Source: Neoceratodus forsteri (Eukaryota; Chordata; Ceratodontiformes; Ceratodontidae). From it: DNA of 64,000 nucleotides. The DNA is taken from the NCBI GenBank assembly GCA_016271365.2, contig CM057456.1, positions 1,400,487,001 to 1,400,551,000 of the forward strand, in the 5' to 3' direction. Of this stretch, positions 31,881 to 44,020 are shown in pieces. A program made the position numbers and the translations under genes. The notes beneath the pieces were generated by a model. It saw nothing but the letters and a program-made list of their open reading frames with translations. It was not told where the DNA came from and searched no databases. Every line of letters starts with the position of its first letter. Position 1 is the stretch's first letter.

Positions 31881-33600
31881 TGAACTCTGGGCAGGCTCAG
31901 GGCAGGGTGGACTGCCAGGGACAGGAGCAGAGGGTACCAGGGCTGTCTGGCCCAATCTGGGGCAATCAGAATCACTCTGCAAGGTTGAGATCTGATTTTC
32001 ACTAGTACCCTGAAAAGGAGAGGAAAGGGGGGGAAGGCATACAGGAACTTCCCTTTCCAATCCAACAGAAAGGCATCCAGAGGGACTGAGCCCAGTACTG
32101 GAGGCCTGCAGCAAAAGAGGAAGTTGGTGGTTGTCTGGGCCGCGAAAAGATCTATCTGAGGAGTGCCCCAACTGGCAAAGACAGACCCCAGTACTTGTGG
32201 ATTCAGAGCCCATCTGTGATGGCCCTGAGAAATTCTGCTGAGGGTCCGCCAGCACATTGTCCTTCCCTGGGAGATGAACCGCTATCAGGGAGGTGTTCAG
32301 GGAATAAGCCAGAGACCACAACTTCATTGCTTCGTGCACAAGGCTGAAGACCGAGCACCCCTTGCTTGTTGATGTACCACATTGTGGTGGTATTGTCTGT
32401 CCTGACTTGAACCACTTTGTTCTGGACAGAATCTGAAAAGACCGAAGAGCTAAAAAGACAGCTCTGAGTTCCAGAAGATTGATGTGGAGCAGAGATTCCT
32501 GAGGAGACCACACTCCCTGGAGTGGTAAGGTCGCTAGGTGAGCCCCCACCCTAACAGGGAGGCATCCGTGGTGAGGGTGAGGGAGGAAGAAATGGGAATG
32601 AAGGAACCCCTTGTTTCAGATTGCTTGATCCTGCCACCAGTGTAAGGCCAGGATCAGGGTTTGAGTAACTGGGACCAATTTGGTAAGGGGTCCTTCCTCT
32701 GAGACCAATAGGCCCTCAAATGGAACTGAATGTCCCTCATCTGGAATCTTGCTCCCTGCACAATAGCTGTGGAAGCAGCCATGTGCCCGAGGAGCTGCAG
32801 AAAATGCCTTGCTGGTCGAGAGACCCGCAGGGTAAAGGAGGATGCCGGGGCGATGAGTCTGTCCACCCTTTCCGAGGGAAGAAAGGCCCTGGCTAACCTT
32901 GTGTTCAATTCTGCGCCTATGAAAGTTAGGGCCTGAACTGGTTCCAGAACTGACTTTGGTAAGTTTAGCAGGAATCCCAGAGAAGTGAGAAGCTGCTGGG
33001 TGACTTGCAAGTGGGATTTCACCTGACCTGGAGACTGACCCACAATGAGCCAGTCGTCCAGGTAGGGAAACACAGCAACCCTTGCCTTCTTAAATGAGCC
33101 ACTACTACAGCGAGACATTTTGTGAATACCCTTGGCGCAGAGGTAAGGTCAAGGGCATTGCCCTGAACTGGTAGTGGCCTGAGGGCAGTTCGAACCTGAG
33201 GTACTTTTCGTGTGAAGGCCTGATCAGAACATGAAAATAGGCATCCTTGAGGTCCAGGGAAGCTAGCCAGTCCCCTGGTTTTAGGGAAGGCAATATCATT
33301 GCAGAGTTAACATTTTGAACTTTGGTTTCAACAGATGCTTGTTCAAGTATCTTAAATCCAGAATGGACGCCATTCTCCTGTCTTTTGGGGTAAGAAAGTA
33401 TCTTGAATAAAGCCCCTTGCCCTGATGGCAAGGAGGAACCCTTTCCACTGCTTTGCAGACCAGAAGAGAAGAAACCTCTGCTTCCAAAGCAAGGGCTTCT
33501 GAAGGATTTGCAGTGGGAAATGCCTGGCTCTCATCTTTGGAAAATATCTGAAGCTGAGGGAACCAGACCCTGGCCTATTACCTCCAGAACCCATCTGTCC
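31619..33600 (-). pseudogene. DIRS E reverse transcriptase-RNase H, broken
   Basis: Reverse transcriptase: LASLDLKDAYFHVLIRPSH, RYFLTPKDRRMASILDLRYL and VFPYLDDWLIVGQS. RNase H: LLHINLLELRAVFLALRSF, VQVRTDNTTTMWYINKQG, LIAVHLPGKDNVLAD and SWGTPQIDLFAAQ, followed by a long C-terminal segment (FPPFPLLFRVLVKIRSQP) shared by all copies. Frame changes at about 33.1, 32.5 and 32.25 kb inactivate it. The frame 31619-32257 continues through the region that encodes the recombinase start in another frame. Confidence 0.9.
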
Positions 33601-33603
33601 GAG

Positions 33604-35270
33604 TTAGGGACAGCCAGCTCTGGCTGAAATAGGCCAACCTGCCCCCACTGGTATAGGAGAATCGGCCCTGGGCACCCCATCAGGGTGCCTGCTTAACAAC
33701 AGCCTTAGGCTGAGGGGAGGAGGCAGTCTACTTCGCCCGTCTACCCCTGCCTCTGAAGAAACCCTCTGCAGACAGCAGAGGAGGCTTGAAATTGGTAAAA
33801 GGCCTGGAAAAGGGTCTGCCTCTACTCTGGGAGCATGCCTTTGTGGCATGGCATGCTTCTCTTTAGCCTGGGCACTTTTGTAGGTAGTTCTGTATTCATC
33901 CATCTTTTCATATAATTTTCTGTTTGCTCCCCAAACAGAGAATTTCCCACACAGGAAAATCCATAGCCTTTGACTGAGTATCTTGGGACAGATTAGTGCA
34001 TCTGAGCCATGCCAACCTCACGGAAAGCTACAGAAGTGGCCATGACCCTGGAGGAAACATCATTAACATCAACAGCAGTATGAAATTGAACTTTAGAGGC
34101 TTCAATGCCATCAGCAGCCACCTGTTCCAACTCACTAGCCAGCTGGCCATGGGCCTGCTTGGCTAACTGCAATACTGTGTCCCACCTAGATTTCTGATAT
34201 CTAGCCACATAAGCCATATAATTTGCCTGCCTGAGTCCCAAAGAAGCTGCCATATACTGTTTCTTCGCCATGGCATCAATCTTCCTAGAATCCTTGTCAG
34301 GAGGATGTGAGGCCAGAGGAATATTAGCCTTGTCACAGGCTGCAGCTTGTACCACACCTACATGACTACACTGCTCAATAAGGAAGTCTGTATCCGAGCC
34401 TGACAAAGTATACCTTCTGTCCATTTTTTTATCTACAGGAGGGACAGAATGAGGATTTTTTAAAATCTTTGTTGTTTGCTTCCTAAATGACTTATGCAAA
34501 GGAATAGACAACCTCCTAGACTCTGGAATATCCATCATTTCCACATAATCAGGCTCCTCTTGCTCATCCACAGCCTCCTCTAAAGGAAGCTGGAGGGTTT
34601 CTGCAACCTTTTTGTAAAAATAAAGAAAGAAGGGACTCAGACAGAATAGGGAGATTCTAAAGGTCTGTCTGGAGAAATGCCCGGTTCAATGGGCACTCCA
34701 GACCCTCCCAGCACACATATATTGATCAAATTCCTCCTCCCTCCTGTGGTTCAATAAAATCCTCAACTTCAAAATCCTGAACCACTGGGACTGAACGAAC
34801 CAACCTTTTACCAACTGTTGGTGGTTCTACAGATCCCTGAGACAGTGACTGGACAATCTGAATGGCTTTAGCTATCTCTGCAGCAGTTGGAGACACAATT
34901 CTGGACTCCAAACCTCCTGATTTCTTTGTCTTTTACTTGGGACTGGTTCCTCTGAACCAGTCTTCCTTTGCCGAGAAGTCTCGCCTGGTCAGAGGGCACT
35001 CCCTCTGGTCCAGTGGGTACTGAACCGGGCTGGCCATCCGGTCAGCGGACTTTTGGCCTCTCGCTCCTGAGCTGCCCAATCTCTTCTCCAGGGTGGCTGC
35101 AGGGAAATTTTACACACCTGGCAGTCTGACAGGAGGTGGTCAGCCCCAGACAATAGACACAAGTGGTGTGGGTCAGCCTTGGCAAAGGCATCCCCACAGA
35201 CATCACAGTGTTGAAACCCAGTGGGCGGTTTTTCTTTTGGGTTTCTCAGACATAATGCCAGCCTAACCAA
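33604..35270 (-). pseudogene. DIRS E gag-like ORF1, broken
   Basis: The N-terminal cluster reads PTGFQHCDVCGDAFAKADPH and DHLLSDCQVCK near 35.2 kb. The only plausible ATG (about 35253) is one base out of frame with it. Later blocks are ESRIVSPTAAEIAKAIQIVQ, MMDIPESRRLSIPLHKSF, KQYMAASLGLRQANYMAYVA, VQFHTAVDVNDVSSRVMA and a short RG-rich tail. The spacing matches the gags of D, G and I. Confidence 0.85.
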
Positions 35271-36147
35271 AAACTTGCCCTTTTGATGGCAGTGCCAGGC
35301 AAGACACCCTTATCGGTTCCTAACCGTGTCACGGGTATTTGAAAAACCGTAATAATTTGGTTTTAGAACCGGAACCGCACTCTAAAACCCACAGTACAGT
35401 TTTAAAGGCAGAGAAAATAAGCGATCGGTTCAAAACCGAACCGATAATTAATTTTCCACACAGACTTGAATTTTTGTACTTACGGTTACCAGACAGAGCT
35501 TTAGAACCGAAATGCGGTAAAATAATGACTTTGCGTTCAAATGAACCGAAAACTACTTCTTGAACCGAGAATGAACGAGCTGAAGGAGCTGATCTCCGAG
35601 GCGACTGTTCAGTGAAGCGGAGTAAAGAATCTGACAGTTTCATTTGAAACTGCCAGATAGAGCTTTGGGCACAGCGCCCTCGCGCTGTAGAACTCCAGAT
35701 CTTTTGGAGTTAACTCCTTCCTCTCCGGGGCAGTTCAGCTGCAGTGGCTGACTGCTATTGTTATAATATAGCAAGACTTCATGGTGTTTGAACCACTGTT
35801 TCTCACAAATGGGTTCTGAGCACGAGGCACTAGGACCCAACAGGAGCCAGAACTTTTCAAGAGGGCCAGCGACAAGGTAGACTGCATGCATGCATGGCAC
35901 CATGAGACTAGTTGGCGCTGCATGGCTTACCTCAGTACTGGCCCTCAACTGCCTCAGTATTTTTTTACCGAGGAGATTCAGCGTAACGTAACACTAATAC
36001 GCTAACGCCTAAGAGCATAAGATAGCCCTTCCAACCCATGTAAGAAGGGTCAACAACAAAGAACACAGCATCTTCACAGCCCAAACCAAAAAGACAAGGA
36101 GTGAAGACCGACAAACAGAAAGAGTGAGCCTGAGGGATGGAGGGTGG

Positions 36148-36258
36148 GTGAATCAATGGTGAAGATGTTCCTAGAAGATCAAGAATATGGTAAGTACGTA
36201 ATCTTAATATCTTCCACGAACCAGTCTTCATCATTGATTCACACCAATGGGTTAGAGT
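36148..36258. repeat. DIRS F internal complementary region
   Basis: GAATCAATGGTGAAGATG on the left and CTTCATCATTGATTCACACC on the right form an imperfect palindrome around ATATGGTAAGTACGTAATCT. Its left half matches the outer fragment at 30053-30087. Confidence 0.75.
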
Positions 36259-36765
36259 ACCAAGCTGAGATGAAAGTCCCCCGGGCAGGGTGGTAGGAGC
36301 CAGAGCTCACTAAGGACAGAAGTAGATTAAAGATTGTCCTGCCAAAAGAGGCATGCTGCCTGGCATGGACATCCAGGGCATAGTGCTCGATAAGGAAGTG
36401 CACTGTGCTCCAGGTGGCAGCTCTCAAATATCAGTGATAGGAACAGAGTGAATTTCTGTCAAGGATATGGCAACCGCTCTGGTAGAGTGGGCCCGAACCT
36501 GGCCCTCCAGTTTGACCTGTGCCATATAATGGCACTGACGGAGGCGACTGACAATCAATGAAGAAATGCATTTGATTGTAATGGACTGACCCAGCCGATT
36601 AGGGTGAAAGGAAATGAACAGCTGCTTAGACTGTCCGAAGTCCTTAGTTCTAGTGAGGTAGAACATGAGGGCTCTTTTAATGTCCAGAGAGTGGAGGGTA
36701 CACAACCTTTCATTCTGTAAGCTGGGAAAGTAGAAGACAACCAGTGTGGCTGCAACAACTAGTCG
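36239..36765 (-). pseudogene. DIRS F tyrosine recombinase, C-terminal half
   Basis: The minus strand reads CTLHSLDIKRALMFYLTRTK, VRAHSTRAVAISLTEIHS with the HxxR catalytic motif, and ATWSTVHFLIEHYALDVHAR with the nucleophilic Tyr in HYALD. The two main frames are offset at about 36425. The block just upstream (VVFYFPSLQNERL) is where the L2 insertion cuts it; the N-terminal half continues at 40282. Confidence 0.88.
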
Positions 36766-36769
36766 CAGA

Positions 36770-39700
36770 TGGCCATGATATATCCCTCATCCCACCCCTA
36801 CACTTCTCCTTACACTCCAGCACCTCCATGACAAAGCCCCTTGGCGGATGCCCCACTCTCCTGGTCCACCCTTCACCCCTTTTCTGAAATATGACAAAGC
36901 CCCCTCAGGCCGCTCTCTCTAACTGCAGGCCTGACTACCTGAGGCCTTCTTTTAAGAAGGCTTCAGGTACATTACAATACATTAAGGACACCATCTCTGC
37001 AACCTGCCTCATCAACACATCCGAACCAAAGGAATTTGAATGTTTGTCAATCAAAACATCCCTTCCTAACTTTTCTTCATTTAAATTGATTGGCTGCTAT
37101 AGGCCCCCCCTCTGCAGGCCTTAAACTACTATCTTACCTAGGGTCAATACTCAATCTAGGCCCTGAAGATACCATCATCCTTGGTGATTTGAATTTAAAC
37201 TGGCTATCTAATGTATCTGCACCATTGATAACCTTTTGTGACACCTATGGATTTACACAGCTAATTAAAGACCCAACCAGGGTTAACCTAAAAAACTCTA
37301 GCAACAGTTCTCTCCTGTATATTATGTTGGTAAACAAGCCTCACTTATATTCGCATGCAGGAGTATTACTGAGTGATGTAAGTGATCATTGTCCTATAGC
37401 TGGCATAAGATCTACATTCAAACCACCCAATCCTGCAGAATTTGTCCTCAAAAGGTCAAAAAAGAATTTCAACACTTCAGGTTACCTCCATGATCTGAGT
37501 AATACAATATACTGGCAAGACTTCTACCTTACAACCTCAGTTGAAACAGCTCTCCAGACCTTAAAAGACATTATCACTAATGCTCTCAATATTCATGCAC
37601 CAATCACTAGTATCAGAACTAAAGCAAGATCCTGCCCTTGGTTCACCACTGATCTTAAAGCAGCCTTGTTAACCAGAGACAAACTGTGGAAAAGGCAAGA
37701 AAAACAAAGGATACCAGAGACTGGCTAAATTTCAGAAAAGCAAGGAATTCATGTACAAAACAAATAAGAACTGCCAAAGCTGCCTTTTACAGAGCTGAAT
37801 TGGATGCCTCCTACAATAACCCAACCAGACTCTGAGGTACCATAAAAGGAATTCTGGGCCAAACTCTACTCCTGCCTTAACTCCAAACTGCTACTAAATG
37901 ATACAGAAATTACGGGCAAACAAGAAATCCTAAATACCTTCAATGACCACTTCACCACAGCTGGCCTAGCATTTGACTCATCACCTGCAAATCTCCTGAG
38001 ATCTTCCTTGAACCTGCAATCCACTGTGGGACAAAAAGGCTACTTCAACTTTTTCCTTCATCCCAATATCCTTGAAAGAAGTGGAAGATCTCCTCTCTAA
38101 TTTAGATACTTCTAAGAGTGCAGGTACAGACTCCCTGGATCCCTACTTCCTTAAAATTGCATCACACGCCTTATCTGCCCCCTCACTCATCTCTTCAATC
38201 TTTCCCAACTACTGGATCCATTCCCTCCACTTGAAAACAGCTCAAGTAGTTCCACTACTTAAATCTGGTGATCCCATGGACCTCAACAATTACAGGCCCA
38301 TCTCCATCCTATCAGTACTATCCAAGATGCTCGAAAAATTAGTAAACTCACAATTAAGGGACTATCTGGATAACAATAACCTTCTAAATTCAGCACAATC
38401 GGGATTTAGATCAAGGCATAGCACCATTTCTGCCCTAGCCAAAGTAACCAACGATTGGCAGACTGCTTTGGATAAGAAGGACAGTACATGTGCTGTGTTC
38501 CTGGATTTGAGTAAAGCATTTGACACAGTGGATCATGAATCATTAATCACCTCCCTTAGCTCACTAGGACTGGATTCTCTCTCACTCAACTGGTTTAAGG
38601 GCTACCTAACAGATAGGTCACAACTGGTCAACTGGTAAAAAATGGAAATTACCTATCCACCTTAAAACCACTGCTAAGAGGTGTTCCGCAAGGCTCTATT
38701 CTTGGCCCTATCCTCTTTGCCATTTATATTAATAATATAGATGCCAATCTCACTCAATCTAACATTCATCTGTTTGCTGATGATACTGTATTATATGTCA
38801 GCAATCCCTCACCATCAAAAGCCTGTGAACTGTTACAATCCGAATTCTCCATCCTGCAACATAATCTACTGGATAAAAAACTACTTCTAAATGCCAAAAA
38901 AACAAAAGCTATGTTCCTTGCCACAAAGAGTTGCTCTGCCACTACCCCATCACCCACCACCCTACAATTATCCACCCTACTTGGAGAGAAGCTGGAATTT
39001 GTTGATAACTTCAAATACCTTGGAGTATGGATTGATAACAGGCTTGACTATACTGTCCATATTGAAGAGCTACTAAAAAAGCTGAGACAAAGGCTTGGTC
39101 TATTTTTTAGAATAAAACACTACCTTAACAGAGACTCCAAAAAAAGGTTAATCCAGGCATCATTCCTATCCTCATTGATTATGCTGACTTCTCTATGGCC
39201 ATTGTTCACTCCACCTCTTAAATAAGCTGGACACTCTGTATCATAGGTCCATCAGATTTATTACTGACCTTCCCTCCAGCACCCATCATTGCTCTCTTTA
39301 TATGGCAGTCAACTGGACATCCCTACAGCACAGAAGAAATAGGAATGCTGCAATCTGGATATTCAAAGCATTATCAGGCAAACTACCCGCCTATATCACA
39401 GACTGTTTTACCCAAATTACTTCTAGGCCATATACCTTAAGGATCAGTAAACTTATCATTCTAAAAGTCCCCAATGCCTGCACCCGGTCTGGGAGGGCCG
39501 CTATCAGCTACACTTTAGCAGTTACTTGGAACTCAATCCAAAAATTCATGAAGCTAAATAGCCTCTTACCTTTAACATCCTTCAAAAGATTATTCTCCAT
39601 CCTATTTCCAGAACACTGCAATTGCTTTTATAAGGCCTAATCCCCTACCTACCCTCCCACCCCCTTTTCCATGTTCCATTATATTAATTCTACTTTTATT

Positions 39701-39998
39701 TTCCAATCACCTGTTATACTCTCAAAAACCATCTAGGCCCTACAAATTGTATATTTTGCCTGCTATACCCATTGTCTCATTTTCTTACAGGTTAAATGGT
39801 TTTACTGGGCCTTGTATATATGTAAATTGTTGTATATTATCTTTTTATGTTATTGTACGATTGCTTATGTTATTCTTGTCTATGTAAAAATACTTGTACT
39901 CTTATTTATATGACCACTCAGGTCCATCTTGTAAATGAGCTTCGCTCAATGATGTTCGCCTGACTAAATAAAGATTTGATTGATTGATTGATTGATTA
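36770..39998 (+). mobile_element. L2-clade LINE, plus strand, in DIRS F
   Basis: A plus-strand LINE with a partial endonuclease, a reverse transcriptase and a 3' end AAATGAGCTTCGCTCAATG (stem), ACTAAATAAAG and a (GATT)n tail at 39976-39998. It splits the recombinase of F. The 5' part of ORF2 before about 36.95 kb is degraded or truncated. Confidence 0.88.
36930..39640 (+). pseudogene. L2 ORF2 endonuclease-reverse transcriptase, broken
   Basis: The endonuclease has TLQYIKDTISATCL, FKLIGCYRPP, DTIILGDLNLNWLSNV and LLSDVSDHCPIAG (the SDH motif, 37090-37728). Reverse transcriptase (38072-38638 and beyond) has SAGTDSLDPYFLKIAS, NNYRPISILSVLSKMLEKLV, AVFLDLSKAFDTVDHESL, RGVPQGSILGPILFAIY and HLFADDTVLY. 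The C-terminal region FKALSGKLPAYITDCF is typical of L2/CR1. Frameshifts at about 37.1, 37.73, 38.63 and 39.2 kb break it. Confidence 0.9.
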
Positions 39999-39999
39999 A

Positions 40000-40281
40000 G
40001 ACATAACAATATATGTTCAACCTCTTATCAAATGCATTACTTGTAACTGGATAATTTAGAAAATGCAAAAACTACTTGCCTACACGTACAGCCTGTCAGT
40101 ATTCTGTCATCAGATATTAGCTGTAGCAATGTCCATCAATCTACCACTGTATTCTTGTCTCTTCCTCTTATGAAATGTAACCTTGGAAATTGTTTGTTTG
40201 TTATACCTGACATGGAACCTTTGTAAAAGAGCCTTTGGCTCAAAGGTGTTAATCTGCACATGAAATAAATAAATAAATAAA
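40000..40281 (+). mobile_element. Second, short LINE 3' end, plus strand
   Basis: Immediately after the L2 tail lies a separate sequence ending TTTGTAAAAGAGCCTTTGGC, TCAAAGG and an (AAATA)n tail at 40261-40281. The AGCCTTTGGCTCAAAG stem plus tail closely resembles, in reverse, the insertion at 49651-50146. DIRS F recombinase resumes right after the tail. Either a 5'-truncated copy or a host copy into which the larger L2 jumped. Confidence 0.7.
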
Positions 40282-41326
40282 AGTATGTAGGCAGCACTAA
40301 AGGCGGATTTAAGTGAAACTCTGACACCACCTTAGGAAAAAATCTGGGATGTGTGCAGAGAACCACCTTGTCTCTATGGAAAACAGTATATGCAGGAGCT
40401 GTGACGAATGTATCTCAGAGACTCTGCAGGTAGACGTGACAGCCACTAGAAACACAGTTTTTGAAGTTAGGCATTTCAGATCACACGTAGCCAAGGATTC
40501 AAAGGGCTTATGGATGAGCATGGCTAGCACAAGTTTGAGGTCCCCGGCAGCAACGGGTTTCCTGACTGTGGGCCTTCTGTGCAAAATGCCTTTCAGGAAC
40601 CTCTTAAAGAGCAGAAGCTGAGCTGGAGAGAGGTTCAGTATGGGCTTGTGGTATGCTGAAACAGCGCACCAAGTAGATATTAAAGACAAATTGCATGCCT
40701 GTATCATAGAGAGGTCCAAAAGGTACTCCAAAACTTTGTCTGGTGGGCATCAGAATAGGTCTATACTGGATTTGGAGCAGCAGACAAACGTTTCCACTTA
40801 GCTGTGTAGGTTTCTCTAGTAGAGGATTTATAAGCAGTCAGAAGAATCTCAGAGACCTTCTGAGACACCTTATAATTGCCCTTTTCTATCTCTTCAGGAG
40901 TCAGGCATGGAGATGAAGGGAGCGTAGGTCTGCTGAGGCCAGCATGGGGTGATCAGGATCATTTTGCCCATGAGCTTCAGCCCTCTGATCTAATGGAATA
41001 GGAGGAAATGCATACAGAAAGCGATTTGCTCACTGCAGCCTGAATGCATCCCGACAGAAAATGACATGTTCTGGATTTTTGGAGCAGAATCGAGGCAGTT
41101 TGGCACTGAATGTGGATGCAAAAAGGTCAACATCTGGGGTCCCCCACTCGTTGAACAGAGATTGCATGATGTCTGGTGTCAACCACGACTCGTGAGGATC
41201 TGCTTCTGTTTGGCTGAGCTCGACTGCTAGACTGTTCTGACCCCCTGGCAGATAAATCGCCTGGATCAGAACATCCTGTTCCAGACACCATTCCCACACT
41301 CTCATCGCTTCCCTGCAGAGAGAATA
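40282..41326 (-). pseudogene. DIRS F recombinase N-terminal half and RNase H end
   Basis: The recombinase part reads FLKGILHRRPTVRKPVAAGD, DLKCLTSKTVFLVAVTSTCR and FHLNPPLVLPT, ending at the LINE tail. Farther right RNase H reads WEWCLEQDVLIQAIYLPGGQ, ADPHESWLTPDIMQSLFNEW and GTPDVDLFASTFSAKLPRFC. The first catalytic Arg region is altered (TSTCRVSEI). Frame breaks occur at about 40.35 and 40.73-41.0 kb. G inserted at the right edge, in the RNase H. Confidence 0.85.
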
Positions 41327-41793
41327 AGAAAAAATTGCTCACCTATAGTAATCTTGTTTCTTCCCAGGGATCCACTAATATTACTCTTAGCAGTGCTCCT
41401 TTAAGCCAACACTGCCCCGGAGCCAAACAGAATGCTATGGTAATTATGGAATGTATAGCTCATACATTTATTTGGAAACTGCCCTATTCTAACTGCCTGC
41501 ATTTTACCTCAGATTTCTGTGAAGCCTGCAAAGAGGCCATAATATATAGAACAATTAACAATGCTAATGCCCAACAGGGCCATGTAAAAATAAGTAATAG
41601 GCCAAGAAAAGGCCAAACAAAAACACAGTAATAGAATGAGTCCTCTTTTTCTGAGCCAGATATACCCTTAGGAAAGAACCTACCAGCCAAGTATTACAAA
41701 AATGTGCCAGCAGGTGACATACCCATCATACTGAGAAGCATCTTGGCTGTACAGAGTATTTTTCTGTGATTTTAAGGGGAGGACCGGGGATTG

Positions 41794-41897
41794 GGAGTAA
41801 TAATATTAGTGGATCCCTGGGAAGAAACAAGATTACTACAGGTCAGTATTTTTTTCTTCTAACCTCAGGAATCCACTAATATTATTACTCTTTGCAG
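41794..41897. repeat. DIRS G internal complementary region
   Basis: AGTAATAATATTAGTGGATC through CAGTATTTTTTTCTT mirrors the left end. CTAACCTCAGGAATCCACTA then ATATTATTACTC mirrors the right end (TTCCTGGGGTTAG at 57538-57550). Confidence 0.9.
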
Positions 41898-41898
41898 A

Positions 41899-42416
41899 CT
41901 ATGTAGCAGTACCACTAGGAGGTTGGCAGAATCTATTTAGGAAAAAGACTCTGCAAAACAGCTTTTCCAAAACTGGCATCACTCCTGGCCTGAGTATCCA
42001 GGCTGTAGTATTTAGTAAAGGTGTGGACTGATCTCTAGGTAGCTGCTTTACAAATCTCCAACAGAGGGACCTCTCTGGCAGCTGCAATGGTGGCAGCTGT
42101 GCCCCTTGTGGAATGGGCCCGAAGACCTGAAGGCGGGACCTTGCCCACTTTTGAATAGCAGAACTGAATACACTGGACTATGCACAGAGATATAGTCCTC
42201 TTTGAGAAGCAGGCGATCCCTTACATACTTCCCCATAGGTAAGGAACAGTTGCTGTCTGTCCTGCCTATGATCCTTGGTATTGGCTATATAATAGCTCAA
42301 TGCTCTCTTCACATCCAATCTATGCAGCCTACGCTCAGAGGTAGAGTGTGCAGTAAAAAATACTGGCAAGGTAATAAACTGGTTCAGATGAAAGTCAGAA
42401 ACTACTTTGGGAAGAA
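41899..42416 (-). pseudogene. DIRS G recombinase, C-terminal half
   Basis: Minus-strand frames carry FLPKVVSDFHLNQFITLPVF next to the H insertion, LHRLDVKRALSYYIANTKDH, a HxxR-region equivalent near 42.1 kb and the block read near 42005 as FTKYYSLD, which keeps the nucleophilic Tyr. A stop replaces the Trp of the preceding ATW motif. The gene is cut at the RK/FLPK junction; the N-terminal half is at 48570-49150. Confidence 0.82.
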
Positions 42417-42767
42417 AATAGCAATTAACGTAAGAACTTACCGTAACAGTAGATCTTCGAGAGAGGTTCCTGCAGTAGGTCTTCACATATAGTACTGCGC
42501 CCCCTGGCGTCAGGTCCGCACGGCAAACTTGTAGATAGCAATCATCAGCGGGGACCGCCTCCGACATCGGGGCATGGTGACATCAGCCCGACTATAATAG
42601 GGGCAGTCCTGCGCCCGCTCTCCAGTTCTTTTCCAATGGAGACCTACAGATAGGTAAGAAGAAAACCAGAGTGAACTCCAAAGACCCTGCTTCCACTCTA
42701 GTCCAGCCAGACTAGATAGGATGGAAAGTAAAGCATCCAAAAACCGGGGGAAGGAGGGAGGGAAACT

Positions 42768-42875
42768 AGACCTACTGCAGAAACCTCTCTTGAAGATCTA
42801 CTGTTACGGTAAGTTCTTACATAACTGCTATATCTTACTTCAAGAGGGTTCCTACAGTAGGTCTTCACATATAGG
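42768..42875. repeat. DIRS H internal complementary region
   Basis: CTACTGCAGAAACCTCTC through ACTGTTACGGTAAGTTCTTA matches the inverse of the left end. ATATCTTACTTCAAGAGGGT then TCCTACAGTAGG matches the inverse of the right end. Confidence 0.9.
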
Positions 42876-42949
42876 ACTGAATACCAAGCAGTCCCAAATT
42901 AAAATAAGGCATAGGTGCATCCGGGAGGAGGAGAAATCGCCAAGGGAGA

Positions 42950-44020
42950 TTACGTCAGAAGGCCTTGCAGGACCGTAAGTCCAAAGCCCGTTCTGCGCCT
43001 AGAGGCAATGTCCAGACTGTAATGCTTAGTGAAGGTGTGAACAGACAACCAGGTGGCCGCAGCACATATCTCTGCCGTGAACACATTCCTGAAAAATGCA
43101 GTAGAGGTAGCCACGCTACGGGTAGAGTGCCCTTTGACTGCCCCCGGAAGGGACTTCCCATATTTCGAGTACGAAAATGGATATATAGTGAGCCATCGGG
43201 AGATGGTCTGCTTGGAAATAGCCTCTGCCTCAGCATTGAGGGGCAAAGGTTACTAACAGTTGGTTAGATTTCCTAACCTCTTTAGTCCTGTTTGTGTAGT
43301 ACCTCAGGATCCGATGCACATCAAGTGTGTGTAGCAGGTGTTCCCCCCCTGTTGGAATACTGTGGATAGTACACCGGTAATTCCATGCTCTGGTTCAAAG
43401 TGGTTTCTGACACAACTTTGGGCAAAAAAGAAGGCTTAGTCCGAAGGACTACTCGGTCCTTATGAAAAATCAAATAAGGTTCTTTGCACACGAAGGCCTG
43501 TAGTTCGGAAACCCTTCTGGCCGAAGTGACAGCGACTAAAAACAGAGTCTTCCAGGAGAGGAAGCGCAAGTCGCAAGAAGAAGCTGGTTCAAACGGTGGT
43601 AAGGTCAGCTTCTCGAGCATGAAATTCAGGTCCCAGAGTAGACAAGGATTTCGGATCAGAGGTTTCAAGTGAAGGATGCCTTTTAAAAAGATTTTGGCAA
43701 CCTCCAGTTGAGCCAAGGTTTTGCCCTCCACTAGGAGGTGGTTGGCTGACACCGCAGAGAGGTGTACCTTAATGGAGGAATAGCTAAGGCCCACCTCAGA
43801 CAAATGTGCAAGGTACTCTAGAACCTGAGATGCTGAGCACGAAAATGGATCCCAGCTCCTAGCTTGAGCCCATATCGTGAATCTCTTCCACTTCATAGCG
43901 TAAGTGGATCTAGTGGAGGGTTTTCTGGCCTGCACTAGAATGTGTGCAACCTGCGAAAAGACCCCATAGCGAGAAATCGCTATGTCCACAGGTGCCACGC
44001 ATGAAGTTGGAGAGAAAGAA
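42950..44020 (-). pseudogene. DIRS H tyrosine recombinase, frameshifted
   Basis: The main frame has VQARKPSTRSTYAMKWKRFT, VLEYLAHLSEVGLSYSSIKV, CDLRFLSWKTLFLVAVTSAR, RRVSELQAFV (first Arg) and DRVVLRTKPSFLPKVVSE. A shift in a C8 run near 43345-43352 moves the downstream part LLHTLDVHRILRYYTNRT into another frame. A second shift near 43245 restores VKGHSTRSVATSTAFF (HxxR) and FTKHYSLDIASRR, with the Tyr intact. All catalytic residues are present, so this is the best-preserved recombinase in the window. Confidence 0.9.

Larger units (their letters stand above)
30088..35790 (-). mobile_element. DIRS copy E, structurally complete, inserted in F
   Basis: The 5.7-kb element has a left terminal repeat (30088-30292), internal complementary region (30647-30746), recombinase, RNase H, reverse transcriptase, gag, leader and right terminal repeat (35622-35790). 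The terminal repeats pair over ~165 bp, including CTTGCTATATTATAACAATAG and the GCGCGAGGGCGCTG block, with few differences. That high identity suggests it is one of the younger copies. The outer end motif is the same as in D, G and I, but the inner repeat sequence is unrelated. Confidence 0.92.
35791..36765 (-). mobile_element. DIRS copy F, left segment (terminal repeat, internal complementary region, recombinase C-terminus)
   Basis: After the E insertion, F resumes with its left repeat, an internal complementary region (36148-36258) and the recombinase C-terminal half, then is cut by L2 sequence. It continues at 40282-41326 and 57551-57913. F is a different DIRS family from D, E, G and I, with different ends and recombinase wording. 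Confidence 0.8.
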
